The notes below the pieces were generated by a model. The model was not told where the DNA came from, did not search any database, and saw only the letters and a program-made list of their open reading frames with translations. From Pyropia haitanensis (taxonomy: Eukaryota > Rhodophyta > Bangiophyceae > Bangiales > Bangiaceae), in NCBI GenBank assembly GCA_008729055.1, contig SDUX01000002.1, positions 4,305,874-4,369,873 on the forward strand: a stretch of 64,000 nucleotides of DNA. The letters run 5' to 3'. A program made the translations under genes and the position numbers. Shown here in pieces: positions 22,301 through 32,600 of this stretch (the stretch's first letter is position 1; each line of letters opens with the position of its first letter).

Positions 22301-24991
22301 TATCTTTCGTCGCCGCCGCGTCGTCGTTGGCACTGCCAGCGCGACCGCGTTGGCGCCGCCAGCACGCCCACCCCCCCGGGCCCCAACGTCCGCTGTAGCG
22401 GGTAGAGGCAGCGGCAAGCGGCGCCCGCGACGGCCGCCAGTGCCGAAACTTGGTGGCAGCTACGACGGCAGCAGTACGACAACTGGCAGGCGGTGGCCAC
22501 AGAGGTAGCGGCGGCGGCGGCTGCGCTAGCGGCCGAGGGCGCCCGCCGAGATCCATGACGCCCCGCCACCGTCGGTCCGTCGTGGCCCCACCGCTGGCGC
22601 ACACGGTAGGGGGATCGCGACCGGAAGCGATGTGACTCCCTCGCACGCTGCTGCGGCGGCGGCGGCGGCGTCGGCGACGGTGGCGGCGGTGGCGACGGCG
22701 GTGGCGGCGGCGGCCGCTCTAGCGGCATCGGCCGGGGGAAGGAAGGCAAACCAAGGCTTCCTCGCCCGCGATGGCGTCGGAGCCGACACCGGCTGCGTCA
22801 AGGCAGCGGCGGAATCGCACGGACGCCCCGTCCACAGTCGCGCCGCTGTGCGCTGGCGTCGACCGATGGGCACGTCCCCTGCCTGGGCCACCTGAACCGC
22901 CGCGGCCGCCCGTTCCTCGAGGCACAAACGGACGCTACAACAGACGTCCTATCCGTTGTGGCACGCGGCAGCGGCGGTATCGGTTGTGGCAGGGGGAAGG
23001 TCGAGGGCGTGGCGTGGGAGTGGCGGCCGCGGTGGCTCTGGCAGCGATCTTGACCCTGCGTGGGGCGGCGGTGCGCCAGCACCCCAAGCAGCACGAAGAG
23101 CGACGATCCAACATTCCCGCCTTCTTCCGCCCTTCAAACCCAATCCACTTCTCTCGTCTGGGGCACTGCGCTTCACAGCTGGAATCACTGCGTTCGTCTC
23201 CCGAGACACCTGAGGCTCGGACGCAGCGTGGCACCCGTGGAAGGTGCCTGACTGCGCACGTGCTGACTCCGCACGTGATCCGTCTTGTGTGCTTCCTTCC
23301 GACCTATCTCGGCACTACTGGATGAAAGCGTGACTGTCTGGTAGGATTCTGTGCATAGACAACGGTGGACCAAAATTTTCCCTGCACTGCGCTCTGTCGA
23401 CCAATCACACGCCACAACCAACAGGAGAGACACTGACGTACTTGAAATCTATGTCTCTAGGCGCACAGTTTGCAGAATATCAGCGGTCAACAAATGGTTA
23501 GGACGTACCATCGGGATGGCCGCGACCGCTGGGACCGATGGAGGTCAGCTGCGTGTCCAACCTCCCACCACTGCCACACTGGGATCACGCGTCTACCGAG
23601 CCACTTTGTCGTTGCCCCGCAGCGGGTCGTGTCGCCGCGACCTGTGCCAGCGGCTCCGCCGCCGCCGGCTGAGTCAATGGAGGCCCCGTCGCCACGCCAC
23701 CGCGGCGGCTCCCGCGTCAGCGTCTGAACCAGCCAGACTGTGTCTGCGCGGCAGGCGCTGCCGGTGACGGATCCGGCCCGCCGACCGCCTCGGTTGACCC
23801 CGCCCCCCCCCCCCCCCTCTGCGTCCCGGATTTCTCCCACAGGTATATACCCCGGTGGGTAGCATCGACCCCGCAGCGTCGTGGCCACCCGCCGCCGGCC
23901 GCACCCAAGAGCCGGCGGTCACGAACCGTTGCGCCGGCACACGGTACCGCCGCGCGTGGGGGGCGCGCCAAACGTGCGCACGCCGCGGCGGGCGTGCGCG
24001 CAGCGGCCGCCACGGCGTGGGCGGTGGGCGCCGCCGCGGGGAGGGGACCCACGCGTCGCCGCGGCGGCCCGCGGGCCGCCGCTCCCTGATGCGCATGGGG
24101 CCAATGGCGTGCGCGGTCCGCCTGCACCGCCGCGGTGGGCGGGGCTGGCAAGGCCGTGGCGTGGTGTCTCTCCTGCGGGGGCGGTGGGGGGTGGGGGGGG
24201 GGGGGGGGGGGGGGGGTGGGCCCGCGTCCGCGCGACACTCTGGCAGTCGCACCCACCACGAGTGCGAGAGGCGGGGCGGCGGGGTGCGTGCGCCTCCCCC
24301 CCCGCTGGCGGGAAGGGTGTAGGTGTCCGGCGGGCGTTGGCCACCACCACCACCGCTGCGGCGGGCGGCGACACCCCCCCCCCCCGACAGCTCTGCCACC
24401 CACCGCCGCGGCGGGCGTGTGCAGCCGCCCCTTGGCGCCGGTGGGCCATGGCAGGCAAGCTGGTCGCGGCGCCGGTCCGTCGGCCGGCCGCCACCGCGGT
24501 GGCAGTGCGGCAGCCTCCGCGGCCACCCCCCCCCCCCTCCCTCCCCCCGCCCTGCCCACCCAGCGGGCGGAGCTGCCGCCGCCCGACGCGCCCACCGACA
24601 GTTCCCCACCCAGCCTGGCGGCCGGCACAGTTGGCCTCGCGCGGCAGTCTGACGGCGGCGGTTGGCACGCGTCGCCCCGCCTGGCCCGTCCTTTGGGACG
24701 TTAAACGCCGCCCCCCCCCCCCCTGTCCCCACCCCCCCTCCCCACCCTCCCTCGTGAACCGCCCGATGGGAACGCCCGTCCCCACCGTGAACCCGCCCCG
24801 CCTCCCCACACGCCGCCAGCGCGCAGGCCGACGCGCACCCCTGTGGGTGTCAGACACCCCCCCCCCCCCCCCCCCGCGACAACCGGCAGCGGCAGCGGCG
24901 ACAGCAGCCGCCGCAGCAACCGGCGCGGGTGGAGGTGGCCGCGGTCGCCGGCCACCCCCCCCCCCCCCCCCGTCTCGTGTGTTTTTCAGTC

Positions 24992-25010
24992 TTTTTTTTT
25001 TTTTTTTTTT
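24992..25010 (+). repeat. poly-T tract (19 T)
   Basis: Nineteen consecutive T follow GTTTTTCAGTC. It is one of five A/T homopolymers of 14 or more bases in the otherwise GC-dominated gene-free parts of the window. Confidence 0.95.
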
Positions 25011-25035
25011 GCCCATCCTGCCGTTGCGCCGGGTG

Positions 25036-25070
25036 TGCGGGCGGGCGGGCGGGCGGGCGGGCGGGCGGCG
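25036..25070 (+). repeat. (GGGC)n microsatellite
   Basis: Roughly eight GGGC units in tandem, with G triplets separated by single C. It lies 26 bases downstream of the 19-T run. Confidence 0.9.
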
Positions 25071-26585
25071 GGAGATTGCCCGCCACGACGGGCGGGCGGG
25101 TCGGTCGGCCGCGGTCGGCCGCGGCGGCCGCCCCGGGGAGGGGTCAGCAGGGGGAGACGTGGCCCCTTGTGGGGGACCCGCGCACGCCATTCTTGGTGTT
25201 TGGGGGGGGTGGGAGAGGGGGGGGGGGGGGCGACGGCACTCGCACCCCCGTGGGGGGGGGGGTTGGGTGGGGGGGGGGGGGGCGCCCCGCCGCGACGACG
25301 GAAGCGGCGGCGAGCGGCCATCCCACCCCGACGCCCGTGGCGCGCCGTCCTCCCCCCCCCAGTCACCCCTTCCATCGCCCTTGACACCGGGCAGCCGCGG
25401 TGGGGATCCCGCGGCGGGACCGTCGGGTGGGACGGCCGCGCCGCGCCGGTGCGCATTGGCGGCGGGTCTGGCCGGCGCGGCGGCCCCCCCCCCCCCCCCC
25501 CCCCCGGCCACCCCCCCTCCCCCCCCCCCCACGCCCCCACGCGCCGTGCGCGGGGCAACGAGACGGTACCCGCGCGGGCACCCCAGTGCAGGCACGCTGG
25601 CCACGGCGGCGGCCGTGGCGGTCCCCCCCCCCCCCCCAACCAGCGTCCCAAAGGTGTGTACCGCGGCCGCCCCCATCCGCCGACGCGCCCTCAACGCCGC
25701 GCCGGCCACCACGCGCGCGCGTGGCGCCGCCACGAGCGGCATGCGGGGGGGGGGGGGGGTGGCGCCCGGCCGGCGGCGCCGCGGCGGTCGGCCGCCAGCG
25801 CACCCCCCCCCCCCCCCGCCCCCCCCCCCCCCCCCCCCCCTCCGCGCACGTGGTGTGCACGGGAACAGGCGTTAGCGGCGGGCGCCGCGGCGGGCGGCGG
25901 CGGCACCAGGGGGCGGCGGCGGGCGGAGATCCCGCCCCCCCCACCCCCCCCCCCCCCCACCCCCGCGCGCGTGGCGGCGGCCGCCGCGGGCGGCGCGCCG
26001 CGCGGCGGCCGCGGCGGCGCGGCGCGGCGGTCCTCGCGGCCGCCGCGACGCGAGCGGCGGCCGCGAGCGGCCGCGCGGCCGCCGCGGCGCCGCGCGTCGC
26101 CGTTTTGGTCGCCGCCGTCGGCGGCGGCGGCGGCTGCCGCGCCGGGGGGGTTTTTTCTTGGTTGCCGCCGCGGCGCGCGCCGCGGGCGTCACGGCTCGGG
26201 GGTCGTCGCGGGCACGCCTCGTGCGGGCCGCCCGCCGCTGGCGCGGACGCGCCCAGCCACTGCTCGTCGGGCGTCGTTTGGCGCATTGACGAGGCCGCCA
26301 CCGCCACCGCCGCCGCCACTGCCACCGCCGCCGCCGCCACCGCCACCGCCACCCAAAGTCGCCGCCGTCGCCGTCGCCGCCGTCGACGCCGTCGCCGCCG
26401 CCGCCGTCGCCGCCGCCGCCGGCGTTGCCGCCGCCGCCGCCGCTCCGCGGCTGCCTCCCGACGCAGCGGCCGCTGCCGCCGCCACTGCCTCGCCGCCGTC
26501 CCACGCGGCGGCCGTGGACATACCGCCGTGGCCGTCGCGGCCGGGACTGGCGGTGGCGGCCGCGGCGGCGGCCACGCGCGGCGCG

Positions 26586-28367
26586 ATGGCGCCGTCCCCC
26601 CCCCCCCGCGCGCTCAGCCTCTCCTCCCTCCTCGACAGCACCGCCTCGTGCACGACCGACGCGTTTTCGCTGCCCGCGACGCCCGCCGCCCCCCCCCCGC
26701 GCACCCTCACCGAGGCCCTCACGCCCGTCGCGGCGCCGCCGTCGGCCTATGTCCGCTACGCGCCCTACCTGGTCGTCACCGCCCGCTTCCTCGGCGAGCC
26801 GCCCAGCTTTTATCCGGTCCTCGCGCTCGCGCCGTCGGCGCTCGCCACCCACGTCGGCCTCTTTGCGCGCTACTTTGGCGTGCCCGCCGTCGACATGCGC
26901 GCGCCGGGCTCCCTGTCGCCCGCCCACCGGCGGCTGGCGTTTCTCACCGCCAGCCGCGCGTTTGGCTGCGACTACTGCACCGCCCACGCGTGCGCGTTTG
27001 GGGATATGCTGCGGGGGAGCTCCGTGTCGCAGGCGGCGCGCCGGCGGCAGCGGCCGCTGCGCGGGCGGCGGGTGCACGGGGCCGACGGTGGCAGCGACGG
27101 CGGCGGGGACGTGGAAGGGCTGGTGCTGGACGCGGCGGACCCCAACGCCACCCCCGCCGAGGCGGCCATCCTCACGTACGTCACGCTGGCGGTGACGCGG
27201 CCCTTCCCCGAGCGCCTCCGCCGCGCCCTCGCGGCGGCGGCGGTGGCGGTGCGCGCCGAGATTGGGCGGAGCGCGTTTGAGACGCTCCGCGGGGTCGTTG
27301 CGTTTGTGGGCGCCCTCAACTCGCTCACCGACGTGCTGGGGGTGATGCTCGAGCCGGGCGCCCAGCGGCACGCGAGCACCCTCCTCCCACCCCGCGGGTC
27401 GGTGACGGGCGACGCGCGCGGGGGCGGCTGGACGCCCAGAGACCACCACCGCAACCCGTCGGTGGAGCCGCCGGGGGGCCACGCCGCCGCCGATCGTGGC
27501 GGCGGCAGCTGGGCGGTCGCGGATCCCCCAGAGTGGGGGGAGAGCACCGACGATGGCGACATGAGCGGCGCGGACAGCACCGAAAGTGACGGCGGGCGGG
27601 GCGTGGGGGGGGAGGTGCCGTCCAAGGGCGCCGCCCCCGACCTGTCGTGGGCGGCGGCCAAGTGGGCCAACCTGACGGGCCTCCTCCACACCCTCCCCGC
27701 CGCGGCGGCGGGGATGCGCGTCGAGGCGGAGCTGTATGGGGGTATCCCGACCACCATCGCGCCGCTGTATGGGTGGATGGTCGCGCGGATGGGCGCGCCA
27801 CACTGCCGCTTCCTCCTCCGCCTCCGGTCGGTGGAGCTGGTGCGGGGCTTTTGCTTTGGCCTCCGGGAGAACGTGCTCGTCGAGGAGCTCCCCGACGACC
27901 GCCCCGGCGGCGGCCTCCGCTGCCCGCCCGGCACCCGCCAGTGGACCGTCGCGGACCGCATCCGGCTGCTGCACGTCTTTGCGTGCGCGACGGGGTCGGC
28001 GGGCCTCGCCAGCGGCGCGGTCGGCCTCGCCACCCGCTCGTCCGGGTGGCCGCCCGCGGTGGCCGCCACCGACCTCGCCGCGTTTACGGCGGGCACGAGC
28101 AATGGCGCGGCGGGCGCGGCGGCCGCCGCGGCGCGGCGGCTCGTCCGCGCGGCGGGGTCGGGGCTGGAGGCGGTCGCGGGGCCGCTCGTCGCCGACATGA
28201 CCGCCGCCATCACCCCGCGGGGGCTGGTGGAGCTCGCCTCGCTGGTGAGCTTTGCCGAGATGTGGCGGCGGCTGGAGCTGCTCTTCTCGAGGGGGGGGGG
28301 GGGGGGGAGCCGCCCGACGGTGCACGGCCCAGACCCGGCCGCCACCGCCCAGGGGCTGGTCTGGTAG
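26586..28367 (+). CDS. AhpD-like / carboxymuconolactone decarboxylase family protein
   Basis: The protein is 593 residues from the ATG in GCGATGGCG at 26586. Residues about 50-260 form an AhpD/CMD-like domain. The motif GCDYCTAHACAFGD holds C128 and C131 (a CxxC redox pair) and H134, the arrangement used by alkylhydroperoxidase AhpD proteins for thiol-dependent peroxide reduction. The preceding RRLAFLTASRAF and following EAAILTYVTLAVTRPFPE are typical of the family. A linker of about 110 residues rich in Gly, Asp and Ser (about 285-390) leads to a second helical region (LSWAAAKWANLTGLLHTL, AELYGGIPTTIAPLYGWM, VELVRGFCFGLRENVLVEEL) that may be a degenerate second CMD half without a CxxC. The frame is open upstream, but the first ATG in good context is used. 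N-terminal residues are Ser/Thr/Ala/Pro-rich, so organelle targeting is possible. The substrate is unknown. Confidence 0.75.
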   Translation: MAPSPPPRALSLSSLLDSTASCTTDAFSLPATPAAPPPRTLTEALTPVAAPPSAYVRYAPYLVVTARFLGEPPSFYPVLALAPSALATHVGLFARYFGVPAVDMRAPGSLSPAHRRLAFLTASRAFGCDYCTAHACAFGDMLRGSSVSQAARRRQRPLRGRRVHGADGGSDGGGDVEGLVLDAADPNATPAEAAILTYVTLAVTRPFPERLRRALAAAAVAVRAEIGRSAFETLRGVVAFVGALNSLTDVLGVMLEPGAQRHASTLLPPRGSVTGDARGGGWTPRDHHRNPSVEPPGGHAAADRGGGSWAVADPPEWGESTDDGDMSGADSTESDGGRGVGGEVPSKGAAPDLSWAAAKWANLTGLLHTLPAAAAGMRVEAELYGGIPTTIAPLYGWMVARMGAPHCRFLLRLRSVELVRGFCFGLRENVLVEELPDDRPGGGLRCPPGTRQWTVADRIRLLHVFACATGSAGLASGAVGLATRSSGWPPAVAATDLAAFTAGTSNGAAGAAAAAARRLVRAAGSGLEAVAGPLVADMTAAITPRGLVELASLVSFAEMWRRLELLFSRGGGGGSRPTVHGPDPAATAQGLVW

Positions 28368-28913
28368 CCGCAAGCAGAGGGGAGCGTGGGGGGAAGGCGG
28401 GGGGGGGGGGGGGGGGGCAGCGGCCAAACAAAACGTACCGCGGCCCACCGCTGAACTAACTTAGCGTGTTCTCTTGGCCCCCGCCCGCCGCCCCGCTGCG
28501 CACGAGCCGCACCGCGCGCGCAGCGCCGCGAGCCGCGCCCGCCGCGCCCGCCGACCGCACCCCGCCCCGCCGCGGCGCCCGCCGCGGGTCGGATACCCGC
28601 GGCGCGCGCGCGCGCGCGCCGCCGCGTGCCACCGACCGGGCCGCCGCGGCGGGGGCGCGCGCGGCCGGCCGCCACCGGCGGCGCACGTCGCGGCGCCGTC
28701 GCGGCACCGCCGGTGCCCCCACCCCCCCCCCTGCCGCGGCACGCGGCGGCCCCCCCCCCCCGCCAGGCGGGCAAGGGACCCCTCGCGGCCGCCACGGTCC
28801 GTCCCACGCACCGGGGTCCGCCGCCGCCGCGGGTTGACCCCCGCGCCGCAGAGGGCGGCGACGCCACCTCGCGGCGCCCTGTCGGCGGCGGCGTGGCACG
28901 CGCGCGCCGACGA

Positions 28914-28944
<31 letters not shown>

Positions 28945-29280
28945 CGACGGCGGGCTGGAGGGGCGGGGGGGGGGGGGGGGGGGGGGAGCGCCGGCGGCGC
29001 CCGCGGCGGCACGGCGGCGGCCGGTGGATCTGGTGGGCGAGCGCAGGCGCGGCGTGCCACGGGTGGGCTCGCGCGCCCGCGACGGGAGGGGGGGGAAGGG
29101 GAGGGGAGGGCACGAGGGGTGCGAGCGGGAGGTGTGCGCGACCGCGGTTGTGATCCCGCGCTTGGGTGGGGGGGGGGGGGGCGGGGGGGGGGGAAGGCGC
29201 CGAGGGGGGAGGCCCGCCGGCCGCCGGCCGCGGTCGCCGGCGGGCGGCGGCCGCCGCGAGGCGCGGGCTCGGTGGCGGCG

Positions 29281-29358
29281 GCGCGAGGCGTGGCGCCGCG
29301 GCGGCGGCGAGAGGCGCGGCGCCGCGGCGGCGGCGAGAGGCGCGGCGCCGCGGCGGCG
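29281..29358 (+). repeat. 26-base tandem repeat, 3 copies
   Basis: The unit GCGAGAGGCGCGGCGCCGCG plus GCGGCG is repeated at 29281-29306 (diverged), 29307-29332 and 29333-29358 (identical to each other). Each unit contains the palindrome GCGGCGCCGC. Confidence 0.85.
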
Positions 29359-29626
29359 GCGCGGGTCTGCGCCGGCGCACCCGCCCGCCGCCGCGGCGCG
29401 GGGGGGTGGGGGTGAGACGCGGCCGCGGCGCGGGCGACCGCGCCCACGCGCCGCGGCGAGGGGGCCCGGGCGGGTGCGCGGGCGGCATGACGGGGGGGGG
29501 GGAGCGGCCGCGCCCGCACCGCCGCGGGGGGGTGACGTCCGCCAGTCCGTCGGGGGGGGGGGGGTCACGGCCGACCCGCCGCGGCGGCGGCGGCGGCGGC
29601 GGTGGCGGCGGTGGCGGCGCGGCGAG

Positions 29627-29648
29627 AAAAAAAAAAAAAAAAAAAAAA
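29627..29648 (+). repeat. poly-A tract (22 A)
   Basis: Twenty-two A follow a (GGC)n array and precede TAGAAACACC. It could be the tail of an old retroposed sequence, but I found no recognisable parent and no flanking target-site duplication. Confidence 0.9.
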
Positions 29649-32600
29649 TAGAAACACCTGGCGCGGTGTCGGCGAGCAAAACGACATTCGGGAGCAGGGG
29701 GGAGGAAGGGCAGAGACGCTCGGCGGTCACGCTGGCCGCCGCCCTAGGGGCGGCACGTCGTCCACCGCGGTGGGGTGAGCCGACAGGGCTCACCGTCCGG
29801 GTCTGCCAGCTTTTAGCTGGGGCGTCTGGAGGGCAACCTGTTCACGGGACGATGGCGGCGGCGGCGCACCGCGGCGGGCATGGTGCCTGCTGCCGCTGCC
29901 CGCCCGGCGACTCACAGACGGGTGGAGGCGCTCGCCGCGCTGGCCGTCCGCGGCGGCGGCGCCGCGGCGGCCGCCGCGGCGGCGTCTGTGCCGCCGCTGT
30001 GGCTGCCGCCGTTGCTGCTGCCGCCGACCCGACTGCCACCGTAGCTGCTGCCATAGACATAGCTGCCGCCGTCTGGGCAAAAGGAAGGAAGTTGCCGACG
30101 GTGCCGGAAGCTCACCGCAGGCGGCGGCAGGCCGCCCGGAAGGTCACCGCGGTGGCGTGTCACCCCAGCCAGTGCCGCCGCACCTCCCCGAGCGGCCCGC
30201 AGGCGGCGGTGGGCCGACGGACGCCGCCGCCGTCTGTGTCGCTGTCATCAAAAAGGCGCGACCGAGTGCGGGGCCCGTCCGCAAAAGGCAGTCTGTTTCC
30301 ATCCACAGGGCGCGGGGAGGCCGCCGCCGCGACGACGGAAGGTGACGTCGAGGTTGGTTGGGGATCGCTGTATGGCTGCCGTTGCGTGCCAAGCAGCTCG
30401 GGCCGAGAGGTTGAGCGGCGCAATTGCACGTGCAGGAAATGGGTACTGGACCGACCCCGCTGCGCTTTCGCAGACTACTCTTCCCCAAGTGTTCTCAACA
30501 TAACAAGTCCACCGAAGAAAGGTAAGGAGAGGAACAGACCCCTACAACTCTTCCATCACGGATGGTTTTCTCAGCTGTGTCTGTGCACGGCGGCCGCGGA
30601 GCAACTCAACCGTCATCTCGCTGCCGCGATGCCCCCCCCCCCAACTGGCCGACGAACACGATCTACCCGCCGGTTGGTCGCTGCGGCTGGTGCCGCCAGA
30701 GCTGTCGACCCCGCGGCCGGCTGGAGTGACCGGTCGGTGCTCGCCGGCGCCTGTGCGGCGGAACGGTGGGTGGGGCTGGCGCTTGCACGGCGGCGGGGTG
30801 CGTCAATGGCGTCCGCGTCAAAGACCAGAGGGGGTGGTAGGATCGGATGCGTCTGTGTCCGCCACAGCTTGGGTGGCGGCAACGGGTCAGCCACCCATGC
30901 GGGGCGGGTCAATCCTGCATGGCGGCACCACACCGCGGCGTTGTGGTTGGCGCCGTGGATCAGGGAGCCGCGGCAGGGGCCGCCCTTGTTCGAGGCGTGC
31001 CATCGGGAGCCGCGGCGGGGTCACCCCACTGAGAGTGGGGTTGAGTGGGGGAGCGCGAGGGCGGAGACGTCTGAATCCGCGTCACGACGGGTAGCGTCCG
31101 GCCGTGCCTCACGAGACCGGGATGGAGGGCATGGAAAGCACAAGAAAATCAAAGTGCGCCAATGCAAGGGGCTTGTCCTTGCAACACCCGCGTGACGCAC
31201 ACGGTGGAACGGCGGAGTGGGCGCTCAGCGACGAGGTTCTTCTCGGTCGTCTTGTGCACGAAGAGTGGATGCCGCGTCGCGGACACGTACAGCAAGAGGA
31301 CCACGAGCTCGGCCACGCCACCGAACAGGCGCGAAAGAACTGCGCTGAGCAACACACGACAGAATGCCGTGTCAAGAACGAAGACACTCGGTGATGCCTT
31401 CGTTCCACTGCCAGTCCAGCCCCGCGCGTGTCCACCAATCCTACGGCTTGCGCGTGTGGACTGAGCTCGATGCCATGCTGCGCACAACGAAGATGGAAAG
31501 AGCACTCGTGTCGTCAGTATGTCCACTCTCAGCAGAACGGACTGGCGACTACGGTGCAGGTCATCAATTCTGGTAGAAGATTTCGAAAACAGATGTTGAA
31601 AGTATTTACAACAATCAGAACTTTCTTCTGTTGTCTTGCGGAAGTCACCTCTACTCACAACTTTCAATGCAGGTTTTGTCACTAGCAATCAGGCGCCATG
31701 CGAAGTCCCTCCGCGACACCTCACTTCGCCACTCAAAACGTCACCGCGAAAAGCAAGACAAGCATCAACAGAGACGCGACGACAAGGCGTCGGTAGCTGT
31801 GGCGGCAGCGGCAGCGGTGACAGCCGCGTTAGCTACAGAATCACTGTTGGTTGTGTGCGACCTCACACACGTTACTCCTGCCTCCAGACGCGGGTGTGCC
31901 AATAGATACACGTTTATATATTGGCTCGGCCGTGTGCGTGTGTGTCCAAAGATCGCAACAGCAAGCCGGCCAAACCTTGGGCGCGAGAATGTGCTCGCGC
32001 CCAGAACAAGAGAGGGCAAACAGCGTGCCCCGCAAAGGAGGCAGGCAAGAAGAAGCACTCGCCCACGGTGAGTCTCACGCGGGCGCCAAGCCGGGAAGGT
32101 GGGAGGGAGCGTCTCGCGCAGCGCCGAGAGCGCTGGCGCGAGGGCAAACGAACGTGCCGGCCGTCGGCGGCCGGCGGTCCCTCCCGCGCCCCCAGCTGAT
32201 ATCCCCCCCGCCCTTGGCTGGAGCGGCGGAGATCCTCCACCCGTGGAGGGCGGGGACAGCTGGCCGGTCGGCGGCTCCCAATCCGCCACCCCTCACAATT
32301 AGAGAGAGAGAAGCAATGTCAATAAGCCCACCCGCTTGGCGCAGACATAACAGCTTAACACGAACAAACAAGACATAATAATCCCAGCAGTGAGTGCGAG
32401 AGCAGCCTCATGAGGGTGGCCATGAGAGCAGCGGAGGTGGCGTTGGCAGCCGCCACTCCCCCAGCGAATTTATTTGTCAGAGAACCACATGCACAGCGCG
32501 GTGCTCGATGCGGTGTCCGAGCCGCCCCTCGCTTCGCGGTCCACGCAGGCTTGGCGCTTTCCCCTGCTCATTCAAGCGGTGCGGGCCCGCGTTCTTTGGG

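Larger units (their letters stand above)
19301..26585. other. 7.3-kb region without supported gene
   Basis: Contents in order: a 24-base G run just after GatA (near 19319-19342); GC-rich sequence to 21.5 kb, with one possible start in good context (GCACCATGG at 20402) whose frame stays open to 21534 but is Arg/Pro-rich and unrecognised; a 24-base direct repeat at about 21379-21426; a mixed-composition stretch at 22.0-23.8 kb with lower GC; then homopolymer-dense sequence. A 19-T run lies at 24992-25010 and a (GGGC)n tract at about 25036-25070. C or G runs of 10-20 bases occur at 24851-24874, 25485-25505, 25803-25841 and 25933-25958. No family motif was found in six frames. Confidence 0.5.

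Noticed and set aside
25872..29488. Minus-strand frames of 838-858 residues over the AhpD-like gene
   Set aside because: They are antisense shadows of a gene with a clear CxxC domain on the plus strand.
31149..31688. Minus-strand frame with a hydrophobic segment
   Set aside because: It has one hydrophobic stretch but no homology, no supported start and no partner exons; it lies in a probable repeat-derived island.
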